A stretch of 64,000 nucleotides of DNA from Polaribacter tangerinus. Its GTDB lineage: Bacteria; Bacteroidota; Bacteroidia; Flavobacteriales; Flavobacteriaceae. The notes under the pieces are model-generated. The model was not told the origin of the DNA and ran no database searches. It saw only the letters and a program-made list of their open reading frames with translations. Where the stretch lies: NCBI RefSeq assembly GCF_038024095.1, contig NZ_CP150668.1, positions 186,001-250,000 of the forward strand, given 5' to 3'. Each line of letters starts with the position of its first letter. Within the stretch, counting starts at the first letter, position 1. This document shows, one piece after another, positions 52,596 to 61,400 of the stretch. A program made the translations under genes and the position numbers.

Positions 52596-53195
52596 TTACA
52601 AAATTAGAGCTTTCTTTTTTGTTAAAATATTATGGATATAATGAACTTGATTTTTAGTGCTTTCTAGAGTAGAATTGTGAATTAAATAATGAGACTGCAA
52701 AAGCTTTTTATCTTCTTTCCATTGATTGTTAATTCGCTTTAAAATTTCAGATTCATTGGTATTGTCTCTCTTTATTATTCGCTTTACACGTTCATTTAAC
52801 GGAGCTGAAACAGAAATTATTAAGTCGAATAAATGAGCATTATTACTTTCAAACAAAATTGCACTTTCATACATAATATAAGACGCATTTTGATGTTGTT
52901 TAACAAAATTTTGAAAATCACTTTTTACAGCTGGATGCACGATATTGTTTAACAAACTAAGCTTATCTTTATCATTAAAAACAATATTAGCTAAATAATT
53001 ATTATTTAGCCTTCCATTTTGATAAGTTTCTGTCCCAAAAATTTCAATAAGTTTTTTTTGAATATCTACCGAAGAGTTCATTAATCTTTTTCCAGCAATG
53101 TCTGCAATGTAAATGGCAACATTATCGCTTTTTCGAAACATGTTCACAACCGTAGTTTTTCCTGAACCAATACCACCTGTTAAACCAATTACCAT
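52596..53195 (-). CDS. coaE: Dephospho-CoA kinase
   Basis: CoaE adds the 3'-phosphate to dephospho-CoA, the last step of CoA synthesis. The 199-residue P-loop kinase has GLTGGIGSGKTTVVNMF at the N-terminus, YIADIAGKRLMN and IVHPAVKSDFQNF, followed by YESAILFE. Length is normal. It lies one base after ybbR on the same strand, so the two are almost certainly co-transcribed. Confidence 0.95.
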   Translation of the reverse strand: MVIGLTGGIGSGKTTVVNMFRKSDNVAIYIADIAGKRLMNSSVDIQKKLIEIFGTETYQNGRLNNNYLANIVFNDKDKLSLLNNIVHPAVKSDFQNFVKQHQNASYIMYESAILFESNNAHLFDLIISVSAPLNERVKRIIKRDNTNESEILKRINNQWKEDKKLLQSHYLIHNSTLESTKNQVHYIHNILTKKKALIL

Positions 53196-53196
53196 G

Positions 53197-54135
53197 TTAT
53201 TTTTGTATTAGAAAGTCTATTTTATTGGGTATTATTTTATAGCTTTTAATTAAAGGGGAAATATTCTTTAATTTAGGAATTAAATAATTTAAATTATTAC
53301 TTTGGGCAAACTCAAAATCACAATCTACCAAAAAGGAAGTTTCATTTATTTTATTAAAATCAGAAAGTGCCACAACGTACATAACTGTTACTTTATTTGA
53401 AAGAGTACTAATTTGTATATCTTTTGGCTTATTTATTATTTTATACGGAATTTGTAACTTTCCTTCTGTAAACTGTTTTACTTTCCCCGAAACGGTAACT
53501 ACTTTTTCACTAAACTTTAAATTTTTTATTTCTTTAGAATACTTTAAAGTTGTTTTCTTTGAAAAATCTGAGCTAATGTTTTCTATTTTTAAAGGCAAAA
53601 TTGGTAAACTTTCTAATTTAGAAACATAACTTTCTGGACCATAAATAGTAATACTATCTGGCTTTATAGAAATTGGAGCTACCAAATCATAACCAATTTT
53701 AAAATTTAAATTTAAACTAGAAACTATCGGAACTTTTTTACTCACTAAATTACCTAAATTCAAAAAAAGAGAATCTTTACCAATAGATTTTAAAACAATG
53801 TCTTTTGGCAATTGTTTCTGAATACTGTTTAGTTGATTTTTAGCTAAAATATAATAGTCATTTTTATGTTTACGCTTTACATTTTTTGCATCAATTACAA
53901 CTTCTTTATAAAATATTTTTAAACGAGCTATTTTAAAGCCTGTGCCCGATAAATTTACTTCTAATTCTTTTTCTGGTATTTCTTGTACAATTTTACTTTT
54001 AGGAATTCCCTTATAAATAATGGGTAAATTGGTTGTAATGGTATATTGTTTGGATAAAGTAATAAGTAGCCAAATTAAGGTTGAAGCCAGTAAAAAAACT
54101 AGAAAAGTTTTAGATATTTTTTGCTTTGTTTTCAA
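53197..54135 (-). CDS. YbbR-like domain protein
   Basis: The 312-residue protein starts at TTG (TTGAAAACA). It has one N-terminal membrane helix (TFLVFLLASTLIWLLITLS) followed by YbbR-type beta repeats in the periplasm, for example NLPIIYKGIPKSKIVQEIPEKELEVNLSGTGFK in parts, SITIYGPESYVSKLESLPILPL and KLQIPYKIINKPK. In other bacteria YbbR (CdaR) modulates the c-di-AMP cyclase, but no cdaA gene is here. It is upstream of coaE. Confidence 0.85.
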   Translation of the reverse strand: MKTKQKISKTFLVFLLASTLIWLLITLSKQYTITTNLPIIYKGIPKSKIVQEIPEKELEVNLSGTGFKIARLKIFYKEVVIDAKNVKRKHKNDYYILAKNQLNSIQKQLPKDIVLKSIGKDSLFLNLGNLVSKKVPIVSSLNLNFKIGYDLVAPISIKPDSITIYGPESYVSKLESLPILPLKIENISSDFSKKTTLKYSKEIKNLKFSEKVVTVSGKVKQFTEGKLQIPYKIINKPKDIQISTLSNKVTVMYVVALSDFNKINETSFLVDCDFEFAQSNNLNYLIPKLKNISPLIKSYKIIPNKIDFLIQK

Positions 54136-54182
54136 TACGTTGCGTTTTAAATATGCAATCTACACAAATGCTTTTACAAAAA

Positions 54183-54218
54183 AAAGTGAGTAATATTAAT
54201 GTAGATATTACTCACTTT
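54183..54218 (-). terminator. Terminator after the nusB-yajC operon
   Basis: A 14-bp perfect stem AAAGTGAGTAATAT / ATATTACTCACTTT with an 8-base loop lies between yajC and ybbR. On the minus strand a run of T follows. Confidence 0.88.
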
Positions 54219-54238
54219 AAATAAAAAAAACAAGTAAC

Positions 54239-54565
54239 CTACTTTTTAGATTTAGCTACTGTTGTATATTTATTAGTTAACTCCATAGAAATAGAAGCGC
54301 GTTCGAACTTAATTTTTCCGGCACCTGTTTCTATAGTTACCGTATTATCTGAACTGTTAATCTCAGTAACTTTACCATGTATACCACTAGAAGTTACTAC
54401 TTTAGAGCCTGTTTTTATTCCTTCTTGAAAAGCTTTTTCTTTTTTCTGACGATTCATTTGTGGCCTTATCATAAAAAAATAAAGCACTATAATCATTGCG
54501 AAAAAAGGCAACATACTTGCCAAACTACTAGAATCGAACTGTAAAAAAATTGTATTGTAAATCAT
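54239..54565 (-). CDS. yajC: Preprotein translocase subunit YajC
   Basis: YajC is a small subunit that works with SecDF in the inner membrane. The 108-residue protein has one membrane helix (MLPFFAMIIVLYFFMIRP) with the family IRPQMNRQKK motif and KTGSKVVTSSGIHGKVTEI. The start shares a base with the upstream DUF1573 stop region, so the two are coupled. It is the last gene before a terminator. Confidence 0.95.
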   Translation of the reverse strand: MIYNTIFLQFDSSSLASMLPFFAMIIVLYFFMIRPQMNRQKKEKAFQEGIKTGSKVVTSSGIHGKVTEINSSDNTVTIETGAGKIKFERASISMELTNKYTTVAKSKK

Positions 54566-55026
54566 TATTTTGCTTTTGGAGTTACAGAACCTTTTATTGT
54601 TAAAATTTCTCTACCAGATGCTGTATTGGTAGATAAAGTTACTGTTTTGGTTTGTCTATTAGGTCTTCCGTTCGTGTTAAATTTTACCATAATGTCTCCA
54701 GTCTCTCCTGGCTTAATAGGGGCTTTTGGCCATGTTGGAACTGTACAACCACAAGATCCTGTAGCATTAGTAATAACCAAGTCGGTATTACCAGAGTTGG
54801 TTACTTTAAAAACGGTTTCTACTAAATACCCTTCATCAACAACACCAAAATCGTATTCTTTTTTGTCTAATGTTAGCGTTGCTACTCCTTTTTTAATTTC
54901 TGCATCTCTAGTTTTAGCTTTTTCTAAATTTGATGTGTTAATTTTTGTTGTTGCACTATTATCGGCGCACGACGTCATAAAAAATGACATTACTAATAAA
55001 GTAAAACTGAAAATAATTTTTCTCAT
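54565..55026 (-). CDS. DUF1573 domain lipoprotein
   Basis: The protein of about 153 residues has a lipoprotein signal peptide with lipobox FMTSC near residue 20, so it is predicted to be lipid-anchored. The DUF1573 domain is seen as YDFGVVDEGYLVETVFKVTNSGNTDLVI, the SCGCTVPTWPKAPIKPGETGDI motif and VKFNTNGRPNRQTKTVTL, read in parts. Its function is unknown. ATG at 55026 is preferred because the signal peptide begins there; 55104 would add an unrelated leader. Confidence 0.88.
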   Translation of the reverse strand: MRKIIFSFTLLVMSFFMTSCADNSATTKINTSNLEKAKTRDAEIKKGVATLTLDKKEYDFGVVDEGYLVETVFKVTNSGNTDLVITNATGSCGCTVPTWPKAPIKPGETGDIMVKFNTNGRPNRQTKTVTLSTNTASGREILTIKGSVTPKAK

Positions 55027-55103
55027 TGTGTATTTAATTTTTAAAATGTACTTAATTCTTATGATGTAAAAATAATATTTTTTTATGAACCATATGGTAA
55101 ACA

Positions 55104-56042
55104 TTATAACAGGCCTCTCCCTATTTTAACAATTTTGTTATTTGCTTTAAAGTCTTTAGATATTTTATCTAATACTCCATTAATAAAGTAACTACTTTTA
55201 GAGGTAGAATAATCTTTCGAAATTTCTATGTATTCATTTATGGTTACTTTTGTTGGTATAGAAGGGAAATTTAAAAATTCGGTAAGTGCCATTTTTATAA
55301 GAATCATATCTATTTCTGCAATTCTATCAGACTCCCAATTTGGTGTTTTTTCTTCTATATCTTTTTCATATTCTGTATGTTTCAGCACCGTCTTTCTAAA
55401 TAAATTAGAAACAAATTCCTCATCATCAGTATCTTTATATAAAGCGCCAATTGTAAAAACCGATTTTTCTTTTTGCTTACCGAGTGTTTTTACTACCCAA
55501 GTATTTACAAAAGGTATATCATCTACCCAAGAAATCATAGTGTCTTCAAAATAATCTGCCAGTTTACTATTTGGTGCTATAATCTCTTTAAAAACAGCTA
55601 TTACAAATTCTTTATCATCTTTAAAAGTTGTTGTTTCTGAACTAATGTAGTTTTTGTAAAGATCGCTTTGCAATAACTCTTCAAAAATTATTTTTACATA
55701 TTCGTCATTTAGCTCCCAATTTTTTAAATTATTTAATGCTAAATAACTTTCTACACTAACACTTGTTGCTATTGCATTAATTAGCTTATTGTCTATAAAT
55801 TTTGTGTTGGGTTTTAAGTCTTCTTTAGTAGCAAGTATTTTCTTTTTAGAGAGAGCAATTTTTTTGGAGGCTAATTTTTGCAATTCAACCAATAATTGTA
55901 AATTTAAAACGTATAAATCATACATTTTTAAAATACTATCTTTTAAGAATTTTTCTTCTTTTACAAGGTCATCATTATGAGATTGTAACATAGCGTATAC
56001 AGATTGCATTACTTTAACTCTAATATGTCTTCTGTTAATCAT
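55104..56042 (-). CDS. nusB: Transcription antitermination factor NusB with a long central insert
   Basis: NusB works with NusE (S10) in rRNA antitermination. The 312-residue protein is twice the usual length. The N-terminal RRHIRVKVMQSVYAM motif and the C-terminal RIAEIDMILIKMALTEFL and TKVTINEYIEISKDYSTSKSSYFINGVLDKI segments match NusB. Between them lies an insert of about 170 residues. Long NusB proteins seem usual in Bacteroidota, but the insert has no assigned role. It begins the nusB, DUF1573, yajC operon. Confidence 0.88.
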   Translation of the reverse strand: MINRRHIRVKVMQSVYAMLQSHNDDLVKEEKFLKDSILKMYDLYVLNLQLLVELQKLASKKIALSKKKILATKEDLKPNTKFIDNKLINAIATSVSVESYLALNNLKNWELNDEYVKIIFEELLQSDLYKNYISSETTTFKDDKEFVIAVFKEIIAPNSKLADYFEDTMISWVDDIPFVNTWVVKTLGKQKEKSVFTIGALYKDTDDEEFVSNLFRKTVLKHTEYEKDIEEKTPNWESDRIAEIDMILIKMALTEFLNFPSIPTKVTINEYIEISKDYSTSKSSYFINGVLDKISKDFKANNKIVKIGRGLL

Positions 56043-56248
56043 TTCTAAAGAACTTAAATATAAAATGGCAAAAAATTAGTTTTTTTCACGCAGCAAAAAT
56101 AGTATTATTTTGTTTCTAATTACAGAAGATTATAAAATTATTTTTACTTTTTTTTGGGTTTAAAAAGCCCGTAAAAGTCATTGTTTATTTTAGCAATTAT
56201 AATGTATCTTCGTAGCTTAAAACTATTTTTCATAAATAAATTTCTGTA

Positions 56249-58003
56249 TTGAAAGCTCTAAAATATATAAACAAGTTTTTCATAAAATATAAATGGCGTT
56301 TACTTATTGGTATTTTAATTACCATTTTATCGAAATTACTTGCTTTAAAAGTTCCTCAAATAGTAGGAGATTCTCTTAATGTTGTAGAAGATTTCCAGAA
56401 CGGAAAAATTACTGATGTTGCTTTTGTAAAAAGAGAATTACTACAAAATGTATTGCTTATTATAGGCGTTGCAGTATTAGCTGGTTTTTTTACTTTTTTA
56501 ATGAGGCAAACTATTATAGTTACCTCTAGACTTATTGAATTTGATTTAAAAAATGAAATCTATCAACAATACCAAAAATTATCTTTAAACTTTTACAAAA
56601 AGAATAGAACCGGCGATTTAATGAATCGTATTTCCGAAGACGTTTCTAAAGTAAGAATGTATGTTGGGCCAGCTGTAATGTATTCTATGAATATGTTTGT
56701 ACTAATTTTAGTTGGTTTTACACAAATGATTCGTATCGATGTAAAATTAACTATGTATACATTAATACCTTTTCCTGTATTGTCTTTATCTATTTTTATT
56801 TTAAGTAAAATTATTCATAAAAGAAGTAGCATCGTTCAAGAATATTTATCGAAACTCACCACTTTTAATCAAGAGTTTTTTTCAGGAATTAGTGTTGTTA
56901 AATCTTATGGAATTGAGCCACTAATTATTAAAGATTTTGATAAAATTGCCAACGAAAGCAAAGAAAAAAACATTCATTTACAACAAGCCAATGCTTTGTT
57001 TTTTCCGTTAATGGTTTTATTAATTGGTTTAAGCAATCTTATTGTTATTTATGTTGGAGGTAAACAATATATTAATGATGAAATTCAAATAGGAACTATT
57101 ATAGAGTTTATGTTATATGTAAATATTCTTACCTGGCCAGTTGCTGTAGTAGGTTGGGTAACTTCTATGATACAACAAGCAGAGGCATCTCAAGTAAGAA
57201 TAAATGAGTTTTTAAATGAAAAACCAGAAATTTTAAATCACACTAACTCTCCTACTCAATTAAAAGGAGACGTTTCTTTTAAAAATGTAACTTTTACTTA
57301 TGATGATACAAATATTACAGCTTTAAAAGATGTTAGCTTTACCGCCAAAGCTGGCGAAACTATTGCTATTTTAGGTAAAACAGGAGCTGGTAAATCTACC
57401 ATTATAGAGCTCATTGCGCGTTTGTATGATACAAAAGAAGGAGAAATTACATTAGACAATAAACCCATAGAAAGTACGAACTTAAATGATATTAGAAATC
57501 AAATTGGCTTTGTACCGCAAGATCCTTTTTTGTTTTCTGAAAGTATTGGAAATAATATTAAATTTGGTAAAGAAAATGCTACAAAAGAAGAAATAATAGC
57601 AGCAGCAAAAAATGCAGTAGTACACGATAATATTATAGAGTTTCCGAACGGATATGACACTGTTTTAGGAGAGCGAGGTGTTACTTTGTCTGGAGGGCAA
57701 AAGCAACGAGTTTCTATAGCTAGAGCAATTATTAAAGACCCTAAAATTTTAATTTTTGATGATTGTTTATCGGCTGTAGACACAGAAACAGAAGAGAGAA
57801 TTTTAAATAATCTAAAAAAAGTTTCTCAAAATAAAACCACCTTTATTATTAGCCATAGAGTTTCATCTGCAAAAAATGCCGATAAAATAATAGTTTTAGA
57901 TGCTGGAAAAATTATCCAAAAAGGGACTCACAATCAGTTAATAAATGAAGAAGGATTCTATAAAAATTTATACCAGCAACAACTTTTAGAAAAAGAAAAT
58001 TAA
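56249..58003 (+). CDS. ABC exporter, fused permease and ATPase (MsbA-like)
   Basis: The 584-residue half-transporter starts at TTG (TTGAAAGCT). It has a six-helix membrane domain (about 15-310) and a nucleotide-binding domain with Walker A GKTGAGKST (376-384), signature LSGGQKQRV near 480, Walker B ILIFDDCLSAVD near 499 and the switch His in FIISHRV. It would work as a homodimer and export lipid or drug-like substrates. It is close to MsbA/BmrA types, but the substrate is not known. A TATCTTCG box lies about 30 bases upstream. Confidence 0.9.
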   Translation: MKALKYINKFFIKYKWRLLIGILITILSKLLALKVPQIVGDSLNVVEDFQNGKITDVAFVKRELLQNVLLIIGVAVLAGFFTFLMRQTIIVTSRLIEFDLKNEIYQQYQKLSLNFYKKNRTGDLMNRISEDVSKVRMYVGPAVMYSMNMFVLILVGFTQMIRIDVKLTMYTLIPFPVLSLSIFILSKIIHKRSSIVQEYLSKLTTFNQEFFSGISVVKSYGIEPLIIKDFDKIANESKEKNIHLQQANALFFPLMVLLIGLSNLIVIYVGGKQYINDEIQIGTIIEFMLYVNILTWPVAVVGWVTSMIQQAEASQVRINEFLNEKPEILNHTNSPTQLKGDVSFKNVTFTYDDTNITALKDVSFTAKAGETIAILGKTGAGKSTIIELIARLYDTKEGEITLDNKPIESTNLNDIRNQIGFVPQDPFLFSESIGNNIKFGKENATKEEIIAAAKNAVVHDNIIEFPNGYDTVLGERGVTLSGGQKQRVSIARAIIKDPKILIFDDCLSAVDTETEERILNNLKKVSQNKTTFIISHRVSSAKNADKIIVLDAGKIIQKGTHNQLINEEGFYKNLYQQQLLEKEN

Positions 58004-58071
58004 TCTTTAACATTGCTACGTAAAATATTTTATTAGATTTGTTACCATAAAAAAACTATTATTCAAAAAAT

Positions 58072-58443
58072 ATGGCAGAGAGAGTTGAACAGGAAGAAAT
58101 TTTTTCACAGGTATTAAGAGCAGGAAGAAGAACTTACTTTTTTGACGTAAGAGCAACAAAGGCAGATGATTACTATTTAACAGTTACAGAAAGTAAAAAG
58201 TTTACGCATGATGATGGTACTTTCCATTATCAAAAGCATAAAATATACTTGTACAAAGAAGATTTTACAGATTTTCATGAAATGCTAAAAAAAGCAACTG
58301 ATTACATTATTAATGAAAAAGGAGATGAAGTAATTAGTGAACGCCACCAAAAAGACTTTAAAAAAGAAGATGGCAAAACGATTTCGAAAGAATCTGAAAG
58401 CGCTACAGGAAGTTTTACAGATATTTCTTTCGACGATATTTAG
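58072..58443 (+). CDS. DUF3276 PurA-like nucleic-acid-binding protein
   Basis: The 123-residue protein has the DUF3276 (PUR-alpha) domain at about 9-85, with SQVLRAGRRTYFFDVRATKADDYYLTVTESKK in parts and a C-terminal charged, flexible tail. PUR domains bind single-stranded DNA or RNA. Such proteins are widespread in Bacteroidota. It lies 68 bases after the ABC exporter gene on the same strand. A strong terminator follows. Confidence 0.88.
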   Translation: MAERVEQEEIFSQVLRAGRRTYFFDVRATKADDYYLTVTESKKFTHDDGTFHYQKHKIYLYKEDFTDFHEMLKKATDYIINEKGDEVISERHQKDFKKEDGKTISKESESATGSFTDISFDDI

Positions 58444-58537
58444 AATTTAAAAGATTACTATCTATTGTTTACATACAAATTATGTATTTTACAATGAGAT
58501 AGCACCATAATAATTCAAATTCAATTTTACACAAAAG

Positions 58538-58570
58538 AAAAACCGCAAACTTAAGAAGTTTGCGGTTTTT
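58538..58570. terminator. Bidirectional terminator after DUF3276 gene
   Basis: A 15-bp perfect stem AAAAACCGCAAACTT / AAGTTTGCGGTTTTT with an AAG loop lies between the PurA-like gene and the converging cystathionine beta-synthase gene. Confidence 0.92.
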
Positions 58571-58609
58571 CGATTTTATAAATAGTAGCTTTAAAAATTG
58601 AAGCTTTTG

Positions 58610-59980
58610 CTACATAGCACTAATAATATCGTATTTGGTAATTATTTGATGTGATCCGTTTTCTAAAGATACCAAAACAGCTTGATTTTCTTTCGTTATT
58701 AATTTAGAAACATCTTCGAGTTTAGCAGCTTTATCTACTATAGGGTAAGGTTTTCCCATTATATCTTTAATCGGTTTATCTGCAATATTTTTATCGGCAA
58801 TAAAATGATGTAATAAATCGGACTCATCTATTGACCCTACAAAACCATTAATATCTCTAACTGGTAATTGAGAAATTTTTAAACTTTTCATTCTTTCAAT
58901 TGCATGCGAAACTAATTCTTCCGTTTGAACAACTACCAAAGGTTTGCCATTGTGTTTTAACACCAAATCTGCAGCTGTTTTTATTTCTTCTTCTACAAAA
59001 CCTCTATCTCTCATCCAATCATTATTAAACATTTTACCCACATATCTACTTCCATGGTCATGAAATAATACTACAACTACATCATCTTTTGTAAAATGTT
59101 CTTTTAATTGTAACAATCCTTTTACAGCGGCTCCGGCAGAATTTCCTAAAAACATTCCTTCTTCTTTTGCCAAACGTTGTGTATAAATAGCTGCATCTTT
59201 GTCGGTTACTTTGGTAAAACCATCTATAACTCCGAAATTAACGTTTAAAGGCAAAATATCTTCTCCAATACCTTCTGTTATATATGGATAAATTTCATTT
59301 TCGTCGAAAACGCCTGTTTCATGATATTTTTTAAAAACAGAACCATAAGTATCTACTCCCCATATTTTTACTGAAGAACCTGTTTCTCTAGCCTTCATTT
59401 TTAAATAACTACCTACACCAGAAATTGTTCCACCAGTACCTACTCCAACAACAAAATGAGTAACTTTCCCTTGAGTTTGTTCCCAAATTTCTGGTCCTGT
59501 GCTTAAAAAATGTGCTTTACAATTACTTGGGTTATCGTATTGATTAACATACCAAGAATTCGGTGTTTCTTCTCCCAATCTTTTTGAAACAGAATAATAT
59601 GAACGAGGATCGTCTGGCTCTACATTTGTAGGACAAACCACTACTTCTGCTCCAACAGCTCTTAAAATATCAATTTTTTCTTTAGATTGTTTGTCCGCCA
59701 TTACAAAAATACACTTGTATCCTTTTACAATTGCTGCTAAAGCCAGTCCCATTCCAGTGTTTCCAGAAGTTCCTTCTATAATAGTTCCGCCAGGTTTTAA
59801 ACGTCCGTCTGCCTCAGCATCTTCTATCATTTGTAAGGCCATTCTGTCTTTTACAGAGTTTCCCGGATTAAATGTTTCGTATTTAGACAATACCAAACAT
59901 GGTAACTCTTTGGTTAGCGTATTTAGTTTTACCAAAGGCGTATTACCAATAGTTTCTAGAATGTTGTTTGCGTAATTCAT
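58610..59980 (-). CDS. Cystathionine beta-synthase (PLP enzyme with CBS domain pair)
   Basis: The 456-residue protein has a PLP fold of the cysteine synthase type with K44 in NPGNSVKDRM and the GTSGNTGMGLA loop. A pair of CBS domains makes up the C-terminal third (about 335-456). Heme ligands at the N-terminus of animal CBS are absent. It joins serine and homocysteine to cystathionine or makes cysteine from O-acetylserine. The transsulfuration enzyme at 18.2 kb could supply the second step. Start at 59980 (MNYANNILETIGNTP) is preferred over 60055. Confidence 0.9.
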   Translation of the reverse strand: MNYANNILETIGNTPLVKLNTLTKELPCLVLSKYETFNPGNSVKDRMALQMIEDAEADGRLKPGGTIIEGTSGNTGMGLALAAIVKGYKCIFVMADKQSKEKIDILRAVGAEVVVCPTNVEPDDPRSYYSVSKRLGEETPNSWYVNQYDNPSNCKAHFLSTGPEIWEQTQGKVTHFVVGVGTGGTISGVGSYLKMKARETGSSVKIWGVDTYGSVFKKYHETGVFDENEIYPYITEGIGEDILPLNVNFGVIDGFTKVTDKDAAIYTQRLAKEEGMFLGNSAGAAVKGLLQLKEHFTKDDVVVVLFHDHGSRYVGKMFNNDWMRDRGFVEEEIKTAADLVLKHNGKPLVVVQTEELVSHAIERMKSLKISQLPVRDINGFVGSIDESDLLHHFIADKNIADKPIKDIMGKPYPIVDKAAKLEDVSKLITKENQAVLVSLENGSHQIITKYDIISAM

Positions 59981-60102
59981 TTGTGTATTTTGTGCTACAA
60001 AGGTATCATTTTTTTTACGCGTTACACAACCGATAATAGTAGATTTTAGAAACAATTGGTAACCTATCTAAAATAAAAATAGAATAGTACTTTTGTTATT
60101 TT

Positions 60103-60212
60103 GCGTTAGCGATTGCAGCAATTGTTTGAACTCTTTTGTGCTTTTTTTGCACAAAAAGTGAGTGCGAAAAGCGCGCCTTTAGTGCTGTATGCTTACAGCA
60201 CAAAGGAACGTC
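60103..60212. repeat. Palindromic intergenic element, copy B
   Basis: The element opens with GCGTTAGCGATTGCAG (60103-60118). It has a first hairpin (60133-60158) with stem CTTTTGTGC/GCACAAAAAG and a T7 loop, then the word GCGAAAAGCGCG. A second hairpin with arms CCTTT-a-GTGCTGTA (60176-60189) and TACAGCACAAAGG (60194-60206) closes with AACGTC. Copy A near 29.0 kb shares the opening and the CGAAAAGC core. It lies between the start of the sulfur enzyme gene and the sbtA-like stop on the minus strand. No ORF is supported inside. Confidence 0.75.
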
Positions 60213-60223
60213 TAAAAAAAATA

Positions 60224-61186
60224 TTAAAAAGCTTCTATAATGGCCAAATACAAAGGCATGCCCAATGTAATGTTAAATGGAAAGGTAATAGCCAGCGCCA
60301 TCGGGATGTATAAACCTGGGTTTGCTTTTGGTGCAGCAAGTTTCATTGCTGCTGGAACTGCAATATAAGATGCACTAGCGGCTAAAATTGCCATAAGTAA
60401 TCGGTTACCAATTTCATCTATGAAAAAACCACTAACAACAGCAATTAAACAGCCATTTATAATAGGAATAATGATTGCAAAAGAAAGTGTAAACCACCCT
60501 TTTTTTAACAGTGCTTTTAATTTTCCTCCACTGGTAATTCCCATATCTAATAAAAATACAGCTAAAAAACCTTTAAATAAATCTGTTGTAAATGGCTTAA
60601 TACCTTCGGCTTGGGCATCATTTGTTAAATAACCTACTATTAAACTTCCTAAAATTAAAACAACACTTCCGTTTGTAAGCGAATGATGAATTACTTTTTT
60701 AAACGATGTTTTATTCTTTTTATCTTTAGAATAAAGGGCAATTAATAGAACACCTACAATAATTGAAGGAGCTTCCATTAGTGCCATTACTGCAACCATA
60801 TGACCCCCAAACGGAATGTTAGACATTTCTAAAAAAGAAATGGTTGTTACGAATGTTACCGCACTTACAGAACCATAGGCAGAGGCAATTGCCCCTGAAT
60901 TTTCTACACTTAATTTTAATCGTAATATATAGTAACAATAAACAGGGACTAATAAAGCCAAAACGACACCGAAAACCAAAGACCAAATTATTTCTGAAGT
61001 AATAACGCTGTGTGCTAATTCTTGCCCACCTTTAAAACCGATAGATAATAATAAATAAAGCGATATGAATTTTGACGAATTGTCTGGAATTTTTAAATCA
61101 CTTTTTAGGTTTACCGCCAAAAGTCCTAGAAAAAAGAAAAGTAATGCTGGGTTTGTTAAATTGTCTACTAAATAATGTAAATCCAT
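60224..61186 (-). CDS. SbtA-like sodium-dependent bicarbonate transporter
   Basis: The 320-residue protein has about ten hydrophobic segments in two inverted halves and the family patterns LTNPALLFFFLGLLAV, GFKGGQELAH, SGAIASAYGSVSAVTF, MALMEAPSIIVGV and ASASYIAVPAAMKLAAPKANPGLYIPMALAITFPFN, read in parts. SbtA imports bicarbonate with Na+, known best from cyanobacteria. In a heterotroph it could feed carboxylases. It is divergent from a LysR regulator across 214 AT-rich bases, which suggests dedicated control. Confidence 0.87.
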   Translation of the reverse strand: MDLHYLVDNLTNPALLFFFLGLLAVNLKSDLKIPDNSSKFISLYLLLSIGFKGGQELAHSVITSEIIWSLVFGVVLALLVPVYCYYILRLKLSVENSGAIASAYGSVSAVTFVTTISFLEMSNIPFGGHMVAVMALMEAPSIIVGVLLIALYSKDKKNKTSFKKVIHHSLTNGSVVLILGSLIVGYLTNDAQAEGIKPFTTDLFKGFLAVFLLDMGITSGGKLKALLKKGWFTLSFAIIIPIINGCLIAVVSGFFIDEIGNRLLMAILAASASYIAVPAAMKLAAPKANPGLYIPMALAITFPFNITLGMPLYLAIIEAF

Positions 61187-61293
61187 TTTTTAATTTGTTG
61201 TAAAGTAGAAAAAGTATTTTTAAATTTCTACTTCAGAGAATAAAATTAATTTTATAAAAAAATCAATCTATATTTTTGCTTTTAAGAGAATTT

Positions 61294-61363
61294 AAATATA
61301 TGAAATGATTTTTTTTTATTTTTTTTAAACACAACAAAGAAATTAACTTTATTTCATATATTT
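61294..61363. promoter_or_regulatory. Inverted repeat in the sbtA/lysR divergent region
   Basis: AAATATATGAAAT (61294-61306) and ATTTCATATATTT (61351-61363) are perfect 13-bp inverted arms separated by 44 bases. Their place between divergent sbtA-like and lysR-type genes makes them candidate regulator half-sites. The region is very AT-rich, so chance similarity should be kept in mind. Confidence 0.55.
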
Positions 61364-61400
61364 TTATTTATATTTATTATAGTAATCATTTATATAATTT

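Noticed and set aside
54626..55069. 147-residue plus-strand ORF opposite the DUF1573 lipoprotein gene
   Set aside because: The minus-strand frame has a lipobox, the domain motifs and operon spacing. The plus frame has none of these.
58458..58502. Imperfect hairpin CTATCTATTGT / ACAATGAGATAG after the DUF3276 gene
   Set aside because: It has one bulge and a long loop, lies before a much stronger terminator and shows no other sign of an RNA gene.
60113..60313. 66-residue ORF across the palindromic repeat copy B
   Set aside because: It reads through two hairpins and into the sbtA-like gene antisense. The stretch is better explained as a structured repeat.
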